Shown: positions 31,756-42,943, numbered from the stretch's first letter. The stretch: DNA of 64,000 nucleotides from Saccoglossus kowalevskii (GCF_000003605.2 NW_003130542.1:62001-126000); one strand, 5' to 3'. Made by a program: numbers and translations. Notes: generated by a model not told the origin, from the letters alone.

Positions 31756-31963
31756 TTTTCTGATGAGGGGGGGGGGAAACGTTTTAGAGATGTGTTGATT
31801 CGTAATTGAAAGTAACATAAAGCTAAACCATTTGATCATCTTGAACCCACTTGTAAATTAGTTGAAGGAAACTATATTCTTCAATTCAGTTATTGCTCAA
31901 TAGCTTATATTTGGTAGTGACGAGAAATTGACACGCATTCATTGCCTCAAAACAATCTGCTGC

Positions 31964-32035
31964 TGCATTGGCCGGGAGTTGAACCCGGATCGACTGCTTG
32001 GAAGGCAACCATGCTAACCGTTACACCACCAATGC
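31964..32035 (-). tRNA. tRNA-Gly (UCC), unit 60
   Basis: Consensus copy. Confidence 0.96.
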
Positions 32036-32203
32036 CAGGCTCATTACAGTTTGTCTAATTAGCGATGTCGGAATGTTCATTTTTGGGGAGATGTATTGAA
32101 AATGTAACATGATTCAATGTTCATTGTGTTCATTGAATAAATCGAAGTGATTTTATTTAGTGATTCAATTTTTTTTCAATCCTTTCATTTTGTAACTCAT
32201 CTC

Positions 32204-32275
32204 GGGGATGTAGCTCAGTGGTAGAGCGCATGCTTTGCATGTATGAGGCCCCGGGTTCGAAACCCGGCATCTCCA
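32204..32275 (+). tRNA. tRNA-Ala (UGC), unit 61
   Basis: Consensus copy; the spacer after it (about 32336-32415) is rich in 1-bp indels. Confidence 0.95.
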
Positions 32276-32495
32276 TTTTCTGATGCTGGTTGAAAACAAG
32301 TTGATGAGGGGGGGAAAACGTTTTAGAGATGTGTTGATCGTAATGAAAGTAACATAAAGCTAAACCATTGATCATCTGAACCCACTGTAAATAGTTGAAG
32401 GAAACTATATCTTCAAATCAGTTATTGCTCAATAGCTTATATTTGGTAGTGACAAGAAATTGACACGCATTCATTGCCTCAAAACAATCTGCTGC

Positions 32496-32567
32496 TGCAT
32501 TGGCCGGGAGTTGAACCCGGATCGGCTGCTTGGAAGGCAACCATGCTAACCGTTACACCACCAATGC
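32496..32567 (-). tRNA. tRNA-Gly (UCC), unit 61, variant
   Basis: U43C. Confidence 0.93.
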
Positions 32568-32735
32568 CAGGCTCATTACAGTTTGTCTAATTAGCGATGT
32601 CGGAAAGTTCATTTTTGGGGAGATGTATTGAAAATGTAACATGATTCAATGTTCATTGTGTTCATTGAATAAATCGAAGTGATTTTATTTAGTGATTCAA
32701 TTTTTTTTCAATCCTTTCATTTTGTAACTCATCTC

Positions 32736-32807
32736 GGGGATGTAGCTCAGTGGTAGAGCGCATGCTTTGCATGTATGAGGCCCCGGGTTCGAAACCCGGC
32801 ATCTCCA
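32736..32807 (+). tRNA. tRNA-Ala (UGC), unit 62
   Basis: Consensus copy. Confidence 0.96.
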
Positions 32808-33034
32808 TTTTCTGATGCTGGTTGAAAACAAGTTGATGAGGGGGGAAAAACGTTTTAGAGATGTGTTGATTCGTAATTGAAAGTAACATAAAGCTAAACC
32901 ATTTGATCATCTTGAACCCACTTGTAAATTAGTTGAAGGAAACTATATTCTTCAATTCAGTTATTGCTCAATAGCTTATATTTGGTAGTGACAAGAAATT
33001 GACACGCATTCATTGCCTCAAAACAATCTGCTGC

Positions 33035-33106
33035 TGCATTGGCCGGGAGTTAAACGCGAATCGACTGCTTGGAAGGCAACCATGCTAACCGTTACACCAC
33101 CAATGC
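33035..33106 (-). pseudogene. Degenerate tRNA-Gly, unit 62
   Basis: C49U, G52C and C56U destroy the T arm and B box; identical to unit 110. Confidence 0.85.
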
Positions 33107-33274
33107 CAGGCTCATTACAGTTTGTCTAATTAGCGATGTCGGAAAGTTCATTTTTGGGGAGATGTATTGAAAATGTAACATGATTCAATGTTCATTGTGT
33201 TCATTGAATAAATCGAAGTGATTTTATTTAGTGATTCAATTTTTTTTCAATCCTTTCATTTTGTAACTCATTTC

Positions 33275-33346
33275 GGGGATGTAGCTCAGTGGTAGAGCGC
33301 ATGCTTTGCATGTATGAGGCCCCGGGTTCGAAACCCGGCATCTCCA
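33275..33346 (+). tRNA. tRNA-Ala (UGC), unit 63
   Basis: Consensus gene body; flank change shared with units 102 and 111. Confidence 0.95.
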
Positions 33347-33571
33347 TTTTCTGATGCTGGTGAAAACAAGTGATGAGGGGGGGAAAACGTTTTAGAGATG
33401 TGTTAATTCGTAATTGAAAGTAACATAAAGCTAAACCATTTGATCATCTTGAACCCACTTGTAAATTAGTTGAAGGAAACTATATTCTTCAATTCAGTTA
33501 TTGCTCAATAGCTTATATTTGGTAGTGAGAAGAAATTGACACGCATTCATTGCCTCAAAACAATCTGCTGC

Positions 33572-33643
33572 TGCATTGGCCGGGAGTTGAACCCGGATCG
33601 ACTGCTTGGAAGGCAACCATGCTAACCGTTACACCACCAATGC
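33572..33643 (-). tRNA. tRNA-Gly (UCC), unit 63
   Basis: Consensus copy. Confidence 0.96.
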
Positions 33644-33811
33644 CAGGCTCATTACAGTTTGTCTAATTAGCGATGTCGGAAAGTTCATTTTTGGGGAGAT
33701 GTATTGAAAATGTAACATGATTCAATGTTCATTGTGTTCATTGAATAAATCGAAGTGATTTTATTTAGTGATTCAATTTTTTTTCAATCCTTTCATTTTG
33801 TAACTCATATC

Positions 33812-33883
33812 GGGGATGTAGCTCAGTGGTAGAGCGCATGCTTTGCATGTATGAGGCCCCGGGTTCGAAACCCGGCATCTCAA
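33812..33883 (+). tRNA. tRNA-Ala (UGC), unit 64, variant
   Basis: C72A, terminal pair lost. Confidence 0.78.
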
Positions 33884-34110
33884 TTTTCTGATGCTGGTTG
33901 AAAACAAGTTGATGAGGGGGGGAAAACGTTTTAGAGATGTGTTGATTCGTAATTGAAAGTAACATAAAGCTAAACCATTTGATCATCTTGAACCCACTTG
34001 TAAATTAGTTGAAGGAAACTATATTCTTCAATTCAGTTATTGCTCAATAGCTTATATTTGGTAGTGACAAGAAATTGACACGCATTCATTGCCTCAAAAC
34101 AATCTGCTGC

Positions 34111-34182
34111 TGCATTGGCCGGGAGTTGAACCCGGATCGACTGCTTGGAAGGCAACCATGCTAACCGTTACACCACCAATGC
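34111..34182 (-). tRNA. tRNA-Gly (UCC), unit 64
   Basis: Consensus copy. Confidence 0.96.
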
Positions 34183-34350
34183 CAGGCTCATTACAGTTTG
34201 TCTAATTAGCGATGTCGGAAAGTTCATTTTTGGGGAGATGTATTGAAAATGTAACATGATTCAATGTTCATTGTGTTCATTGAATAAATCGAAGTGATTT
34301 TATTTAGTGATTCAATTTGTTTTCAATCCTTTCATTTTGTAACTCATCTC

Positions 34351-34422
34351 GGGGATGTAGCTCAGTGGTAGAGCGCATGCTTTGCATGTATGAGGCCCCG
34401 GGTTCGAAACCCGGCATCTCCA
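34351..34422 (+). tRNA. tRNA-Ala (UGC), unit 65
   Basis: Consensus copy; 21-bp spacer deletion follows. Confidence 0.96.
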
Positions 34423-34631
34423 TTTTCTGATGAGGGGGGGGGGGGAAACGTTTTAGAGATGTGTTGATTCGTAATTGAAAGTAACATAAAGCTAAACCAT
34501 TTGATCATCTTGAACCCACTTGTAAATTAGTTGAAGGAAACTATATTCTTCAATTCAGTTATTGCTCAATAGCTTATATTTGGTAGTGACAAGAAATTGA
34601 CACGCATTCATCACCTCAAAACATCTGCTGC

Positions 34632-34703
34632 TGCATTGGCCGGGAGTTGAACCCGGATCGACTGCTTGGAAGGCAACCATGCTAACCGTTACACCACCAA
34701 TGC
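34632..34703 (-). tRNA. tRNA-Gly (UCC), unit 65
   Basis: Consensus copy. Confidence 0.96.
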
Positions 34704-34871
34704 CAGGCTCATTGCAGTTTGTCTAATTAGCGATGTCGGAAAGTTCATTTTTGGGGAGATGTATTGAAAATGTAACATGATTCAATGTTCATTGTGTTCA
34801 TTGAATAAATCGAAGTGATTTTATTTAGTGATTCAATTTTTTTTCAATCCTTTCATTTTGTAACTCATCTC

Positions 34872-34943
34872 GGGGATGTAGCTCAGTGGTAGAGCGCATG
34901 CTTTGCATGTATGAGGCCCCGGGTTCGAAACCCGGCATCTCCA
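34872..34943 (+). tRNA. tRNA-Ala (UGC), unit 66
   Basis: Consensus copy. Confidence 0.96.
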
Positions 34944-35170
34944 TTTTCTGATGCTGGTTGAAAACAAGTTGATGAGGGGGGAAAAACGTTTTAGAGATGT
35001 GTTGATTCGTAATTGAAAGTAACATAAAGCTAAACCATTTGATCATCTTGAACCCACTTGTAAATTAGTTGAAGGAAACTATATTCTTCAATTCAGTTAT
35101 TGCTCAATAGCTTATATTTGGTAGTGACAAGAAATTGACACGCATTCATTGCCTCAAAACAATCTGCTGC

Positions 35171-35242
35171 TGCATTGGCCGGGAGTTGAACCCGGATCGA
35201 CTGCTTGGAAGGCAACCATGCTAACCGTTACACCACCAATGC
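35171..35242 (-). tRNA. tRNA-Gly (UCC), unit 66
   Basis: Consensus copy. Confidence 0.96.
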
Positions 35243-35410
35243 CAGGCTCATTACAGTTTGTCTAATTAGCGATGTCGGAAAGTTTATTTTTGGGGAGATG
35301 TATTGAAAATGTAACATGATTCAATGTTCATTGTGTTCATTGAATAAATCGAAGTGATTTTATTTAGTGATTCAATTTTTTTTCAATCCTTTCATTTTGT
35401 AACTCATCTC

Positions 35411-35482
35411 GGGGATGTAGCTCAGTGGTAGAGCGCATGCTTTGCATGTATGAGGCCCCGGGTTCGAAACCCGGCATCTCCA
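35411..35482 (+). tRNA. tRNA-Ala (UGC), unit 67
   Basis: Consensus copy. Confidence 0.96.
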
Positions 35483-35709
35483 TTTTCTGATGCTGGTTGA
35501 AAACAAGTTGATGAGGGGGGAAAAACGTTTTAGAGATGTGTTGATTCGTAATTGAAAGTAACATAAAGCTAAACCATTTGATCATCTTGAACCCACTTGT
35601 AAATTAGTTGAAGGAAACTATATTCTTCAATTCAGTTATTGCTCAATAGCTTATATTTGGTAGTGACAAGAAATTGACACGCATTCATTGCCTCAAAACA
35701 ATCTGCTGC

Positions 35710-35780
35710 TGCATTGGCCGGGAGTTAAACCCGGATCGACTGCTTGGAAGGCAACCATGCTAACCGTTACCCACCAATGC
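35710..35780 (-). pseudogene. Degenerate tRNA-Gly, unit 67
   Basis: 71 nt: one base lost near the A box and C56U in the T loop. Lies in an indel-rich patch, so may be a sequence error. Confidence 0.65.
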
Positions 35781-35947
35781 CAGGCTCATTAACAGTTTGT
35801 CTAAATAGCGATGTCGGAAAGTTCATTTTTGGGGAGATGTATGAAAATGTAACATGATTCAATGTTCATTGTGTTCATTGAATAAATCGAAGTGATTTTA
35901 TTTAGTGATTCAATTTTTTTCAATCCTTTCATTTTGTAACTCATCTC

Positions 35948-36019
35948 GGGGATGTAGCTCAGTGGTAGAGCGCATGCTTTGCATGTATGAGGCCCCGGGT
36001 TCGAAACCCGGCATCTCCA
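35948..36019 (+). tRNA. tRNA-Ala (UGC), unit 68
   Basis: Consensus copy. Confidence 0.96.
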
Positions 36020-36246
36020 TTTTCTGATGCTGGTTGAAAACAAGTTGATGAGGGGGGAAAAACGTTTTAGAGATGTGTTGATTCGTAATTGAAAGTAACA
36101 TAAAGCTAAACCATTTGATCATCTTGAACCCACTTGTAAATTAGTTGAAGGAAACTATATTCTTCAATTCAGTTATTGCTCAATAGCTTATATTTGGTAG
36201 TGACAAGAAATTGACACGCATTCATTGCCTCAAAACAATCTGCTGC

Positions 36247-36307
36247 TGCATTGGCCGGGAGTCGACTGCTTGGAAGGCAACCATGCTAACCGTTACACCA
36301 CCAATGC
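36247..36307 (-). pseudogene. tRNA-Gly pseudogene, T-arm deletion, unit 68
   Basis: 61 nt: 11 bp covering most of the T stem and loop and the B box are gone; same deletion in unit 71. Confidence 0.93.
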
Positions 36308-36475
36308 CAGGCTCATTACAGTTTGTCTAATTAGCGATGTCGGAAAGTTCATTTTTGGGGAGATGTATTGAAAATGTAACATGATTCAATGTTCATTGTG
36401 TTCATTGAATAAATCGAAGTGATTTTATTTAGTGATTCAATTTTTTTTCAATCCTTTCATTTTGTAACTCATCTC

Positions 36476-36547
36476 GGGGATGTAGCTCAGTGGTAGAGCG
36501 CATGCTTTGCATGTATGAGGCCCCGGGTTCCAAACCCGGCATCTCCA
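36476..36547 (+). tRNA. tRNA-Ala (UGC), unit 69, variant
   Basis: G57C in the T loop breaks the B-box purine; same as units 70 and 92. Confidence 0.72.
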
Positions 36548-36774
36548 TTTTCTGATGCTGGTTGAAAACAAGTTGATGAGGGGGGAAAAACGTTTTAGAG
36601 ATGTGTTGATTCGTAATTGAAAGTAACATAAAGCTAAACCGTTTGATCATCTTGAACCCACTTGTAAATTAGTTGAAGGAAACTATATTCTTCAATTCAG
36701 TTATTGCTCAATAGCTTATATTTGGTAGTGACAAGAAATTGACACGCATTCATTGCCTCAAAACAATCTGCTGC

Positions 36775-36829
36775 TGCATTGGCCGGGAGTTGAATCCGGA
36801 TCGACTGCTAACCGTTACACCACCAATGC
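36775..36829 (-). pseudogene. tRNA-Gly pseudogene, anticodon-arm deletion, unit 69
   Basis: 55-nt form plus G53A. Confidence 0.93.
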
Positions 36830-36997
36830 CAGGCTCATTACAGTTTGTCTAATTAGCGATGTAGGAAAGTTCATTTTTGGGGAGATGTATTGAAAATGTA
36901 ACATGATTCAATGTTCATTGTGTTCATTGAATAAATCGAAGTGATTTTATTTAGTGATTCAATTTTTTTTCAATCCTTTCATTTTGTAACTCATCTC

Positions 36998-37069
36998 GGG
37001 GATGTAGCTCAGTGGTAGAGCGCATGCTTTGCATGTATGAGGCCCCGGGTTCCAAACCCGGCATCTCCA
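36998..37069 (+). tRNA. tRNA-Ala (UGC), unit 70, variant
   Basis: G57C; unit 70 is an apparently exact 522-bp repeat of unit 69. Confidence 0.72.
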
Positions 37070-37296
37070 TTTTCTGATGCTGGTTGAAAACAAGTTGATG
37101 AGGGGGGAAAAACGTTTTAGAGATGTGTTGATTCGTAATTGAAAGTAACATAAAGCTAAACCGTTTGATCATCTTGAACCCACTTGTAAATTAGTTGAAG
37201 GAAACTATATTCTTCAATTCAGTTATTGCTCAATAGCTTATATTTGGTAGTGACAAGAAATTGACACGCATTCATTGCCTCAAAACAATCTGCTGC

Positions 37297-37351
37297 TGCA
37301 TTGGCCGGGAGTTGAATCCGGATCGACTGCTAACCGTTACACCACCAATGC
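37297..37351 (-). pseudogene. tRNA-Gly pseudogene, anticodon-arm deletion, unit 70
   Basis: 55-nt form plus G53A. Confidence 0.93.
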
Positions 37352-37519
37352 CAGGCTCATTACAGTTTGTCTAATTAGCGATGTAGGAAAGTTCATTTTT
37401 GGGGAGATGTATTGAAAATGTAACATGATTCAATGTTCATTGTGTTCATTGAATAAATCGAAGTGATTTTATTTAGTGATTCAATTTTTTTTCAATCCTT
37501 TCATTTTGTAACTCATCTC

Positions 37520-37591
37520 GGGGATGTAGCTCAGTGGTAGAGCGCATGCTTTGCATGTATGAGGCCCCGGGTTCGAAACCCAGCATCTCCA
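37520..37591 (+). tRNA. tRNA-Ala (UGC), unit 71, variant
   Basis: G64A mismatches C50. Confidence 0.78.
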
Positions 37592-37818
37592 TTTTCTGAT
37601 GCTGGTTGAAAACAAGTTGATGAGGGGGGAAAAACGTTTTAGAGATGTGTTGATTCGTAATTGAAAGTAACATAAAGCTAAACCATTTGATCATCTTGAA
37701 CCCACTTGTAAATTAGTTGAAGGAAACTATATTTTTCAATTCAGTTATTGCTCAATAGCTTATATTTGGTAGTGACAAGAAATTGACACGCATTCATTGC
37801 CTCAAAACAATCTGCTGC

Positions 37819-37879
37819 TGCATTGGCCGGGAGTCGACTGCTTGGAAGGCAACCATGCTAACCGTTACACCACCAATGC
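37819..37879 (-). pseudogene. tRNA-Gly pseudogene, T-arm deletion, unit 71
   Basis: 61-nt form, as in unit 68. Confidence 0.93.
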
Positions 37880-38047
37880 CAGGCTCATTACAGTTTGTCT
37901 AATTAGCGATGTCGGAAAGTTCATTTTTGGGGAGATATATTGAAAATGTAACATGATTCAATGTTCATTGTGTTCATTGAATAAATCGAAGTGATTTTAT
38001 TTAGTGATTCAATTTTTTTTCAATCCTTTCATTTTGTAACTCATCTC

Positions 38048-38119
38048 GGGGATGTAGCTCAGTGGTAGAGCGCATGCTTTGCATGTATGAGGCCCCGGGT
38101 TCGAAACCCGGCATCTCCA
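38048..38119 (+). tRNA. tRNA-Ala (UGC), unit 72
   Basis: Consensus copy. Confidence 0.96.
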
Positions 38120-38346
38120 TTTTCTGATGCTGGTTGAAAACAAGTTGATGAGGGGGGAAAAACGTTTTAGAGATGTGTTGATTCGTAATTGAAAGTAACA
38201 TAAAGCTAAACCATTTGATCATCTTGAACCCACTTGTAAATTAGTTGAAGGAAACTATATTCTTCAATTCAGTTATTGCTCAATAGCTTATAATTGGTAG
38301 TGACAAGAAATTGACACGCATTCATTGCCTCAAAACAATCTGCTGC

Positions 38347-38401
38347 TGCATTGGCCGGGAGTTGAACCCGGATCGACTGCTAACCGTTACACCACCAATG
38401 C
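38347..38401 (-). pseudogene. tRNA-Gly pseudogene, anticodon-arm deletion, unit 72
   Basis: 55-nt form. Confidence 0.93.
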
Positions 38402-38569
38402 CAGGCTCATTACAGTTTGTCTAATTAGCGATGTATCAAAGTTCATTTTTGGGGAGATGTATTGAAAATGTAACATGATTCAATGTTCATTGTGTTCATT
38501 GAATAAATCGAAGTGATTTTATTTAGTGATTCAATTTTTTTTCAATCCTTTCATTTTGTAACTCATCTC

Positions 38570-38641
38570 GGGGATGTAGCTCAGTGGTAGAGCGCATGCT
38601 TTGCATGTATGAGGCCCCGGGTTCGAAACCCGGCATCTCCA
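38570..38641 (+). tRNA. tRNA-Ala (UGC), unit 73
   Basis: Consensus copy. Confidence 0.96.
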
Positions 38642-38868
38642 TTTTCTGATGCTGGTTGAAAACAAGTTGATGAGGGGGGAAAAACGTTTTAGAGATGTGT
38701 TGATTCGTAATTGAAAGTAACATAAAGCTAAACCATTTGATCATCTTGAACCCACTTGTAAATTAGTTGAAGGAAACTATATTCTTCAATTCAGTTATTG
38801 CTCAATAGCTTATATTTGGTAGTGACAAGAAATTGACACGCATTCATTGCCTCAAAACAATCTGCTGC

Positions 38869-38940
38869 TGCATTGGCCGGGAGTTGAACCCGGATCGACT
38901 GCTTGGAAGGCAACCATGCTAACCGTTACACCACCAATGC
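38869..38940 (-). tRNA. tRNA-Gly (UCC), unit 73
   Basis: Consensus copy. Confidence 0.96.
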
Positions 38941-39108
38941 CAGGCTCATTACAGTTTGTCTAATTAGCGATGTCGGAAAGTTCATTTTTGGGGAGATGTA
39001 TTGAAAATGTAACATGATTCAATGTTCATTGTGTTCATTGAATAAATCGAAGTGATTTTATTTAGTGATTCAATTTTTTTTCAATCCTTTCATTTTGTAA
39101 CTCATCTC

Positions 39109-39180
39109 GGGGATGTAGCTCAGTGGTAGAGCGCATGCTTTGCATGTATGAGGTCCCGGGTTCGAAACCCGGCATCTCCA
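39109..39180 (+). tRNA. tRNA-Ala (UGC), unit 74, variant
   Basis: C47U, likely neutral. Confidence 0.94.
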
Positions 39181-39406
39181 TTTTCTGATGCTGGTTGAAA
39201 ACAAGTTTATGAGGGGGAAAAACGTTTTAGAGATGTGTTGATTCGTAATTGAAAGTAACATAAAGCTAAACCATTTGATCATCTTGAACCCACTTGTAAA
39301 TTAGTTGAAGGAAACTATATTCTTCAATTCAGTTATTGCTCAATAGCTTATATTTGGTAGTGACAAGAAATTGACACGCATTCATTGTCTCAAAACAATC
39401 TGCTGC

Positions 39407-39478
39407 TGCATTGGCCGGGAGTTGAACCCGGATCGACTGCTTGGAAGGCAACCATGCTAACCGTTACACCACCAATGC
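39407..39478 (-). tRNA. tRNA-Gly (UCC), unit 74
   Basis: Consensus copy. Confidence 0.96.
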
Positions 39479-39646
39479 CAGGCTCATTACAGTTTGTCTA
39501 ATTAGCGATGTCGGAAAGTTCATTTTTGGGGAGATGTATTGAAAATGTAACATGATTCAATGTTCATTGTGTTCATTGAATAAATCGAAGTGATTTTATT
39601 TTGTGATTCAATTTTTTTTCAATCCTTTCATTTTGTAACTCATCTC

Positions 39647-39718
39647 GGGGATGTAGCTCAGTGGTAGAGCGCATGCTTTGCATGTATGAGGCCCCGGGTT
39701 CGAAACCCGCCATCTCCA
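39647..39718 (+). tRNA. tRNA-Ala (UGC), unit 75, variant
   Basis: G65C. Confidence 0.82.
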
Positions 39719-39950
39719 TTTTCTGATGCTGGTTGAAAACAAGTTGATGAGGGGGGGGGGGGGAAACGTTTTAGAGATGTGTTGATTCGTAATTGAAAGT
39801 AACATAAAGCTAAACCATTTGATCATCTTGAACCCACTTGTAAATTAGTTGAAGGAAACTATATTCTTCAATTCAGTTATTGCTCAATAGCTTATATTTG
39901 GTAGTGACAAGAAATTGACACGCATTCATTGCCTCAAAACAATCTGCTGC

Positions 39951-40022
39951 TGCATTGGCCGGGAGTTGAACCCGGATCGACTGCTTGGAAGGCAACCATG
40001 CTAACCGTTACACCACCAATGC
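39951..40022 (-). tRNA. tRNA-Gly (UCC), unit 75
   Basis: Consensus copy. Confidence 0.96.
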
Positions 40023-40191
40023 CAGGCTCATTACAGTTTGTCTAATTAGCGATGTAGGAAAGTTCATTTTTGGGGGAGATGTATTGAAAATGTAACATGA
40101 TTCAATGTTCATTGTGTTCATTGAATAAATCGAAGTGATTTATTTAGTGATTCAATTTTTTTTCAAATCCTTTCATTTTGTAACTCATCTC

Positions 40192-40263
40192 GGGGATGTA
40201 GCTCAGTGGTAGAGCGCATGCTTTGCATGTATGAGGCCCCGGGTTCGAAACCCGGCATCTCCA
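40192..40263 (+). tRNA. tRNA-Ala (UGC), unit 76
   Basis: Consensus gene body between spacers with several 1-bp insertions. Confidence 0.95.
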
Positions 40264-40492
40264 TTTTTCTGATGCTGGTTGAAAACAAGTTGATGAGGGG
40301 GGGAAAACGTTTTAGAGATGTGTTTGATTCGTAATTGAAAGTAACATAAAGCTAAACCATTTGATCATCTTGAACCCACTTGTAAATTAGTTGAAGGAAA
40401 CTATATTCTTCAATTCAGTTATTGCTCAATAGCTTATATTTGGTAGTGACAAGAAATTGACACGCATTCATTGCCTCAAAACAATCTGCTGC

Positions 40493-40547
40493 TGCATTGG
40501 CCGGGAGTTGAACCCGGATCGACTGCTAACCGTTACACCACCAATGC
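40493..40547 (-). pseudogene. tRNA-Gly pseudogene, anticodon-arm deletion, unit 76
   Basis: 55-nt form. Confidence 0.93.
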
Positions 40548-40715
40548 CAGGCTCATTACAGTTTGTCTAATTAGCGATGTCGGAAAGTTCATTTTTGGGG
40601 AGATGTATTGAAAATGTAACATGATTCAATGTTCATTGTGTTCATTGAATAAATCGAAGTGATTTTATTTAGTGATTCAATTTTTTTTCAATCCTTTCAT
40701 TTTGTAACTCATCTC

Positions 40716-40787
40716 GGGGATGTAGCTCAGTGGTAGAGCGCATGCTTTGCATGTATGAGGCCCCTGGTTCGAAACCCGGCATCTCCA
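40716..40787 (+). tRNA. tRNA-Ala (UGC), unit 77, variant
   Basis: G51U mismatches C63. Confidence 0.78.
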
Positions 40788-41014
40788 TTTTCTGATGCTG
40801 GTTGAAAACAAGTTGATGAGGGGGGAAAAACGTTTTAGAGATGTGTTGATTCGTAATTGAAAGTAACATAAAGCTAAACCATTTGATCATCTTGAACCCA
40901 CTTGTAAATTAGTTGAAGGAAACTATATTCTTCAATTCAGTTATTGCTCAATAGCTTATATTTGGTAGTGACAAGAAATTGACACGCATTCATTGCCTCA
41001 AAACAATCTGCTGC

Positions 41015-41086
41015 TGCATTGGCCGGGAGTTGAACCCGGATCGACTGCTTGGAAGGCAACCATGCTAACCGTTACACCACCAATGC
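41015..41086 (-). tRNA. tRNA-Gly (UCC), unit 77
   Basis: Consensus copy. Confidence 0.96.
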
Positions 41087-41254
41087 CAGGCTCATTACAG
41101 TTTGTCTAATTAGCGATGTCGGAAAGTTTATTTTTGGGGAGATGTATTGAAAATGTAACATGATTCAATGTTCATTGTGTTCATTGAATAAATCGAAGTG
41201 ATTTTATTTAGTGATTCAATTTTTTTTCAATCCTTTCATTTTGTAACTCATCTC

Positions 41255-41326
41255 GGGGATGTAGCTCAGTGGTAGAGCGCATGCTTTGCATGTATGAGGC
41301 CCCGGGTTCGAAACCCGGCATCTCCA
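41255..41326 (+). tRNA. tRNA-Ala (UGC), unit 78
   Basis: Consensus copy. Confidence 0.96.
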
Positions 41327-41553
41327 TTTTCTGATGCTGGTTGAAAACAAGTTGATGAGGGGGGAAAAACGTTTTAGAGATGTGTTGATTCGTAATTGAA
41401 AGTAACATAAAGCTAAACCATTTGATCATCTTGAACCCACTTGTAAATTAGTTGAAGGAAACTATATTCTTCAATTCAGTTATTGCTCAATAGCTTATAT
41501 TTGGTAGTGACAAGAAATTGACACGCATTCATTGCCTCAAAACAATCTGCTGC

Positions 41554-41625
41554 TGCATTGGCCGGGAGTTGAACCCGGATCGACTGCTTGGAAGGCAACC
41601 ATGCTAACCGTTACACCACCAATGC
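41554..41625 (-). tRNA. tRNA-Gly (UCC), unit 78
   Basis: Consensus copy. Confidence 0.96.
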
Positions 41626-41793
41626 CAGGCTCATTACAGTTTGTCTAATTAGCGATGTCGGAAAGTTCATTTTTGGGGAGATGTATTGAAAATGTAACAT
41701 GATTCAATGTTCATTGTGTTCATTGAATAAATCGAAGTGATTTTATTTAGTGATTCAATTTTTTTTCAATCCTTTCATTTTGTAACTCATCTC

Positions 41794-41865
41794 GGGGATG
41801 TAGCTCAGTGGTAGAGCGCATGCTTTGCATGTATGAGGACCTGGGTTCGAAACCCGGCATCTCCA
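41794..41865 (+). tRNA. tRNA-Ala (UGC), unit 79, variant
   Basis: C47A and C50U, as in unit 8. Confidence 0.88.
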
Positions 41866-42092
41866 TTTTCTGATGCTGGTTGAAAACAAGTTGATGAGGG
41901 GGGAAAAACGTTTTAGAGATGTGTTGATTCGTAATTGAAAGTAACATAAAGCTAAACCATTTGATCATCTTGAACCCACTTGTAAATTAGTTGAAGGAAA
42001 CTATATTCTTCAATTCAGTTATTGCTCAATAGCTTATATTTGGTAGTGACAAGAAATTGACACGCATTCATTGCCTCAAAACAATCTGCTGC

Positions 42093-42164
42093 TGCATTGG
42101 CCGGGAGTTGAACCCGGATCGACTGCTTGGAAGGCAACCATGCTAACCGTTACACCACCAATGC
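42093..42164 (-). tRNA. tRNA-Gly (UCC), unit 79
   Basis: Consensus copy. Confidence 0.96.
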
Positions 42165-42332
42165 CAGGCTCATTACAGTTTGTCTAATTAGCGATGTCGG
42201 AAAGTTCATTTTTGGGGAGATGTATTGAAAATGTAACATGATTCAATGTTCATTGTGTTCATTGAATAAATCGAAGTGATTTTATTTAGTGATTCAATTT
42301 TTTTTCAATCCTTCCATTTTGTAACTCATCTC

Positions 42333-42404
42333 GGGGATGTAGCTCAGTGGTAGAGCGCATGCTTTGCATGTATGAGGCCCCGGGTTCGAAACCCGGCATC
42401 TCCA
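42333..42404 (+). tRNA. tRNA-Ala (UGC), unit 80
   Basis: Consensus copy; flanks as unit 7. Confidence 0.96.
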
Positions 42405-42631
42405 TTTTCTGATGCTGGTTGAAAACAAGTTGATGAGGGGGAAAAAACGTTTTAGAGATGTGTTGATTCGTAATTGAAAGTAACATAAAGCTAAACCATT
42501 TGATCATCTTGAACCCACTTGTAAATTAGTTGAAGGAAAATATATTCTTCAATTCAGTTATTGCTCAATAGCTTATATTTGGTAGTGACAAGAAATTGAC
42601 ACGCATTCATTGCCTCAAAACAATCTGCTGC

Positions 42632-42703
42632 TGCATTGGCCGGGAGTTGAACCCGGATCGACTGCTTGGAAGGCAACCATGCTAACCGTTACACCACCAA
42701 TGC
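42632..42703 (-). tRNA. tRNA-Gly (UCC), unit 80
   Basis: Consensus copy. Confidence 0.96.
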
Positions 42704-42871
42704 CAGGCTCATTACAGTTTGTCTAATTAGCGATGTCGGAAAGTTCATTTTTGGGGAGATGTATTGAAAATGTAACATGATTCAATGTTCATTGTGTTCA
42801 TTGAATAAATCGAAGTGATTTTATTTAGTGATTCAATTTTTTTTCAATCCTTTCATTTTGTAACTCATCTC

Positions 42872-42943
42872 GGGGATGTAGCTCAGTGGTAGAGCGCATG
42901 CTTTGCATGTATGTGGCCCCGGGTTCGAAACCCGCCATCTCCA
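42872..42943 (+). tRNA. tRNA-Ala (UGC), unit 81, variant
   Basis: A44U and G65C, as in unit 96. Confidence 0.8.
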
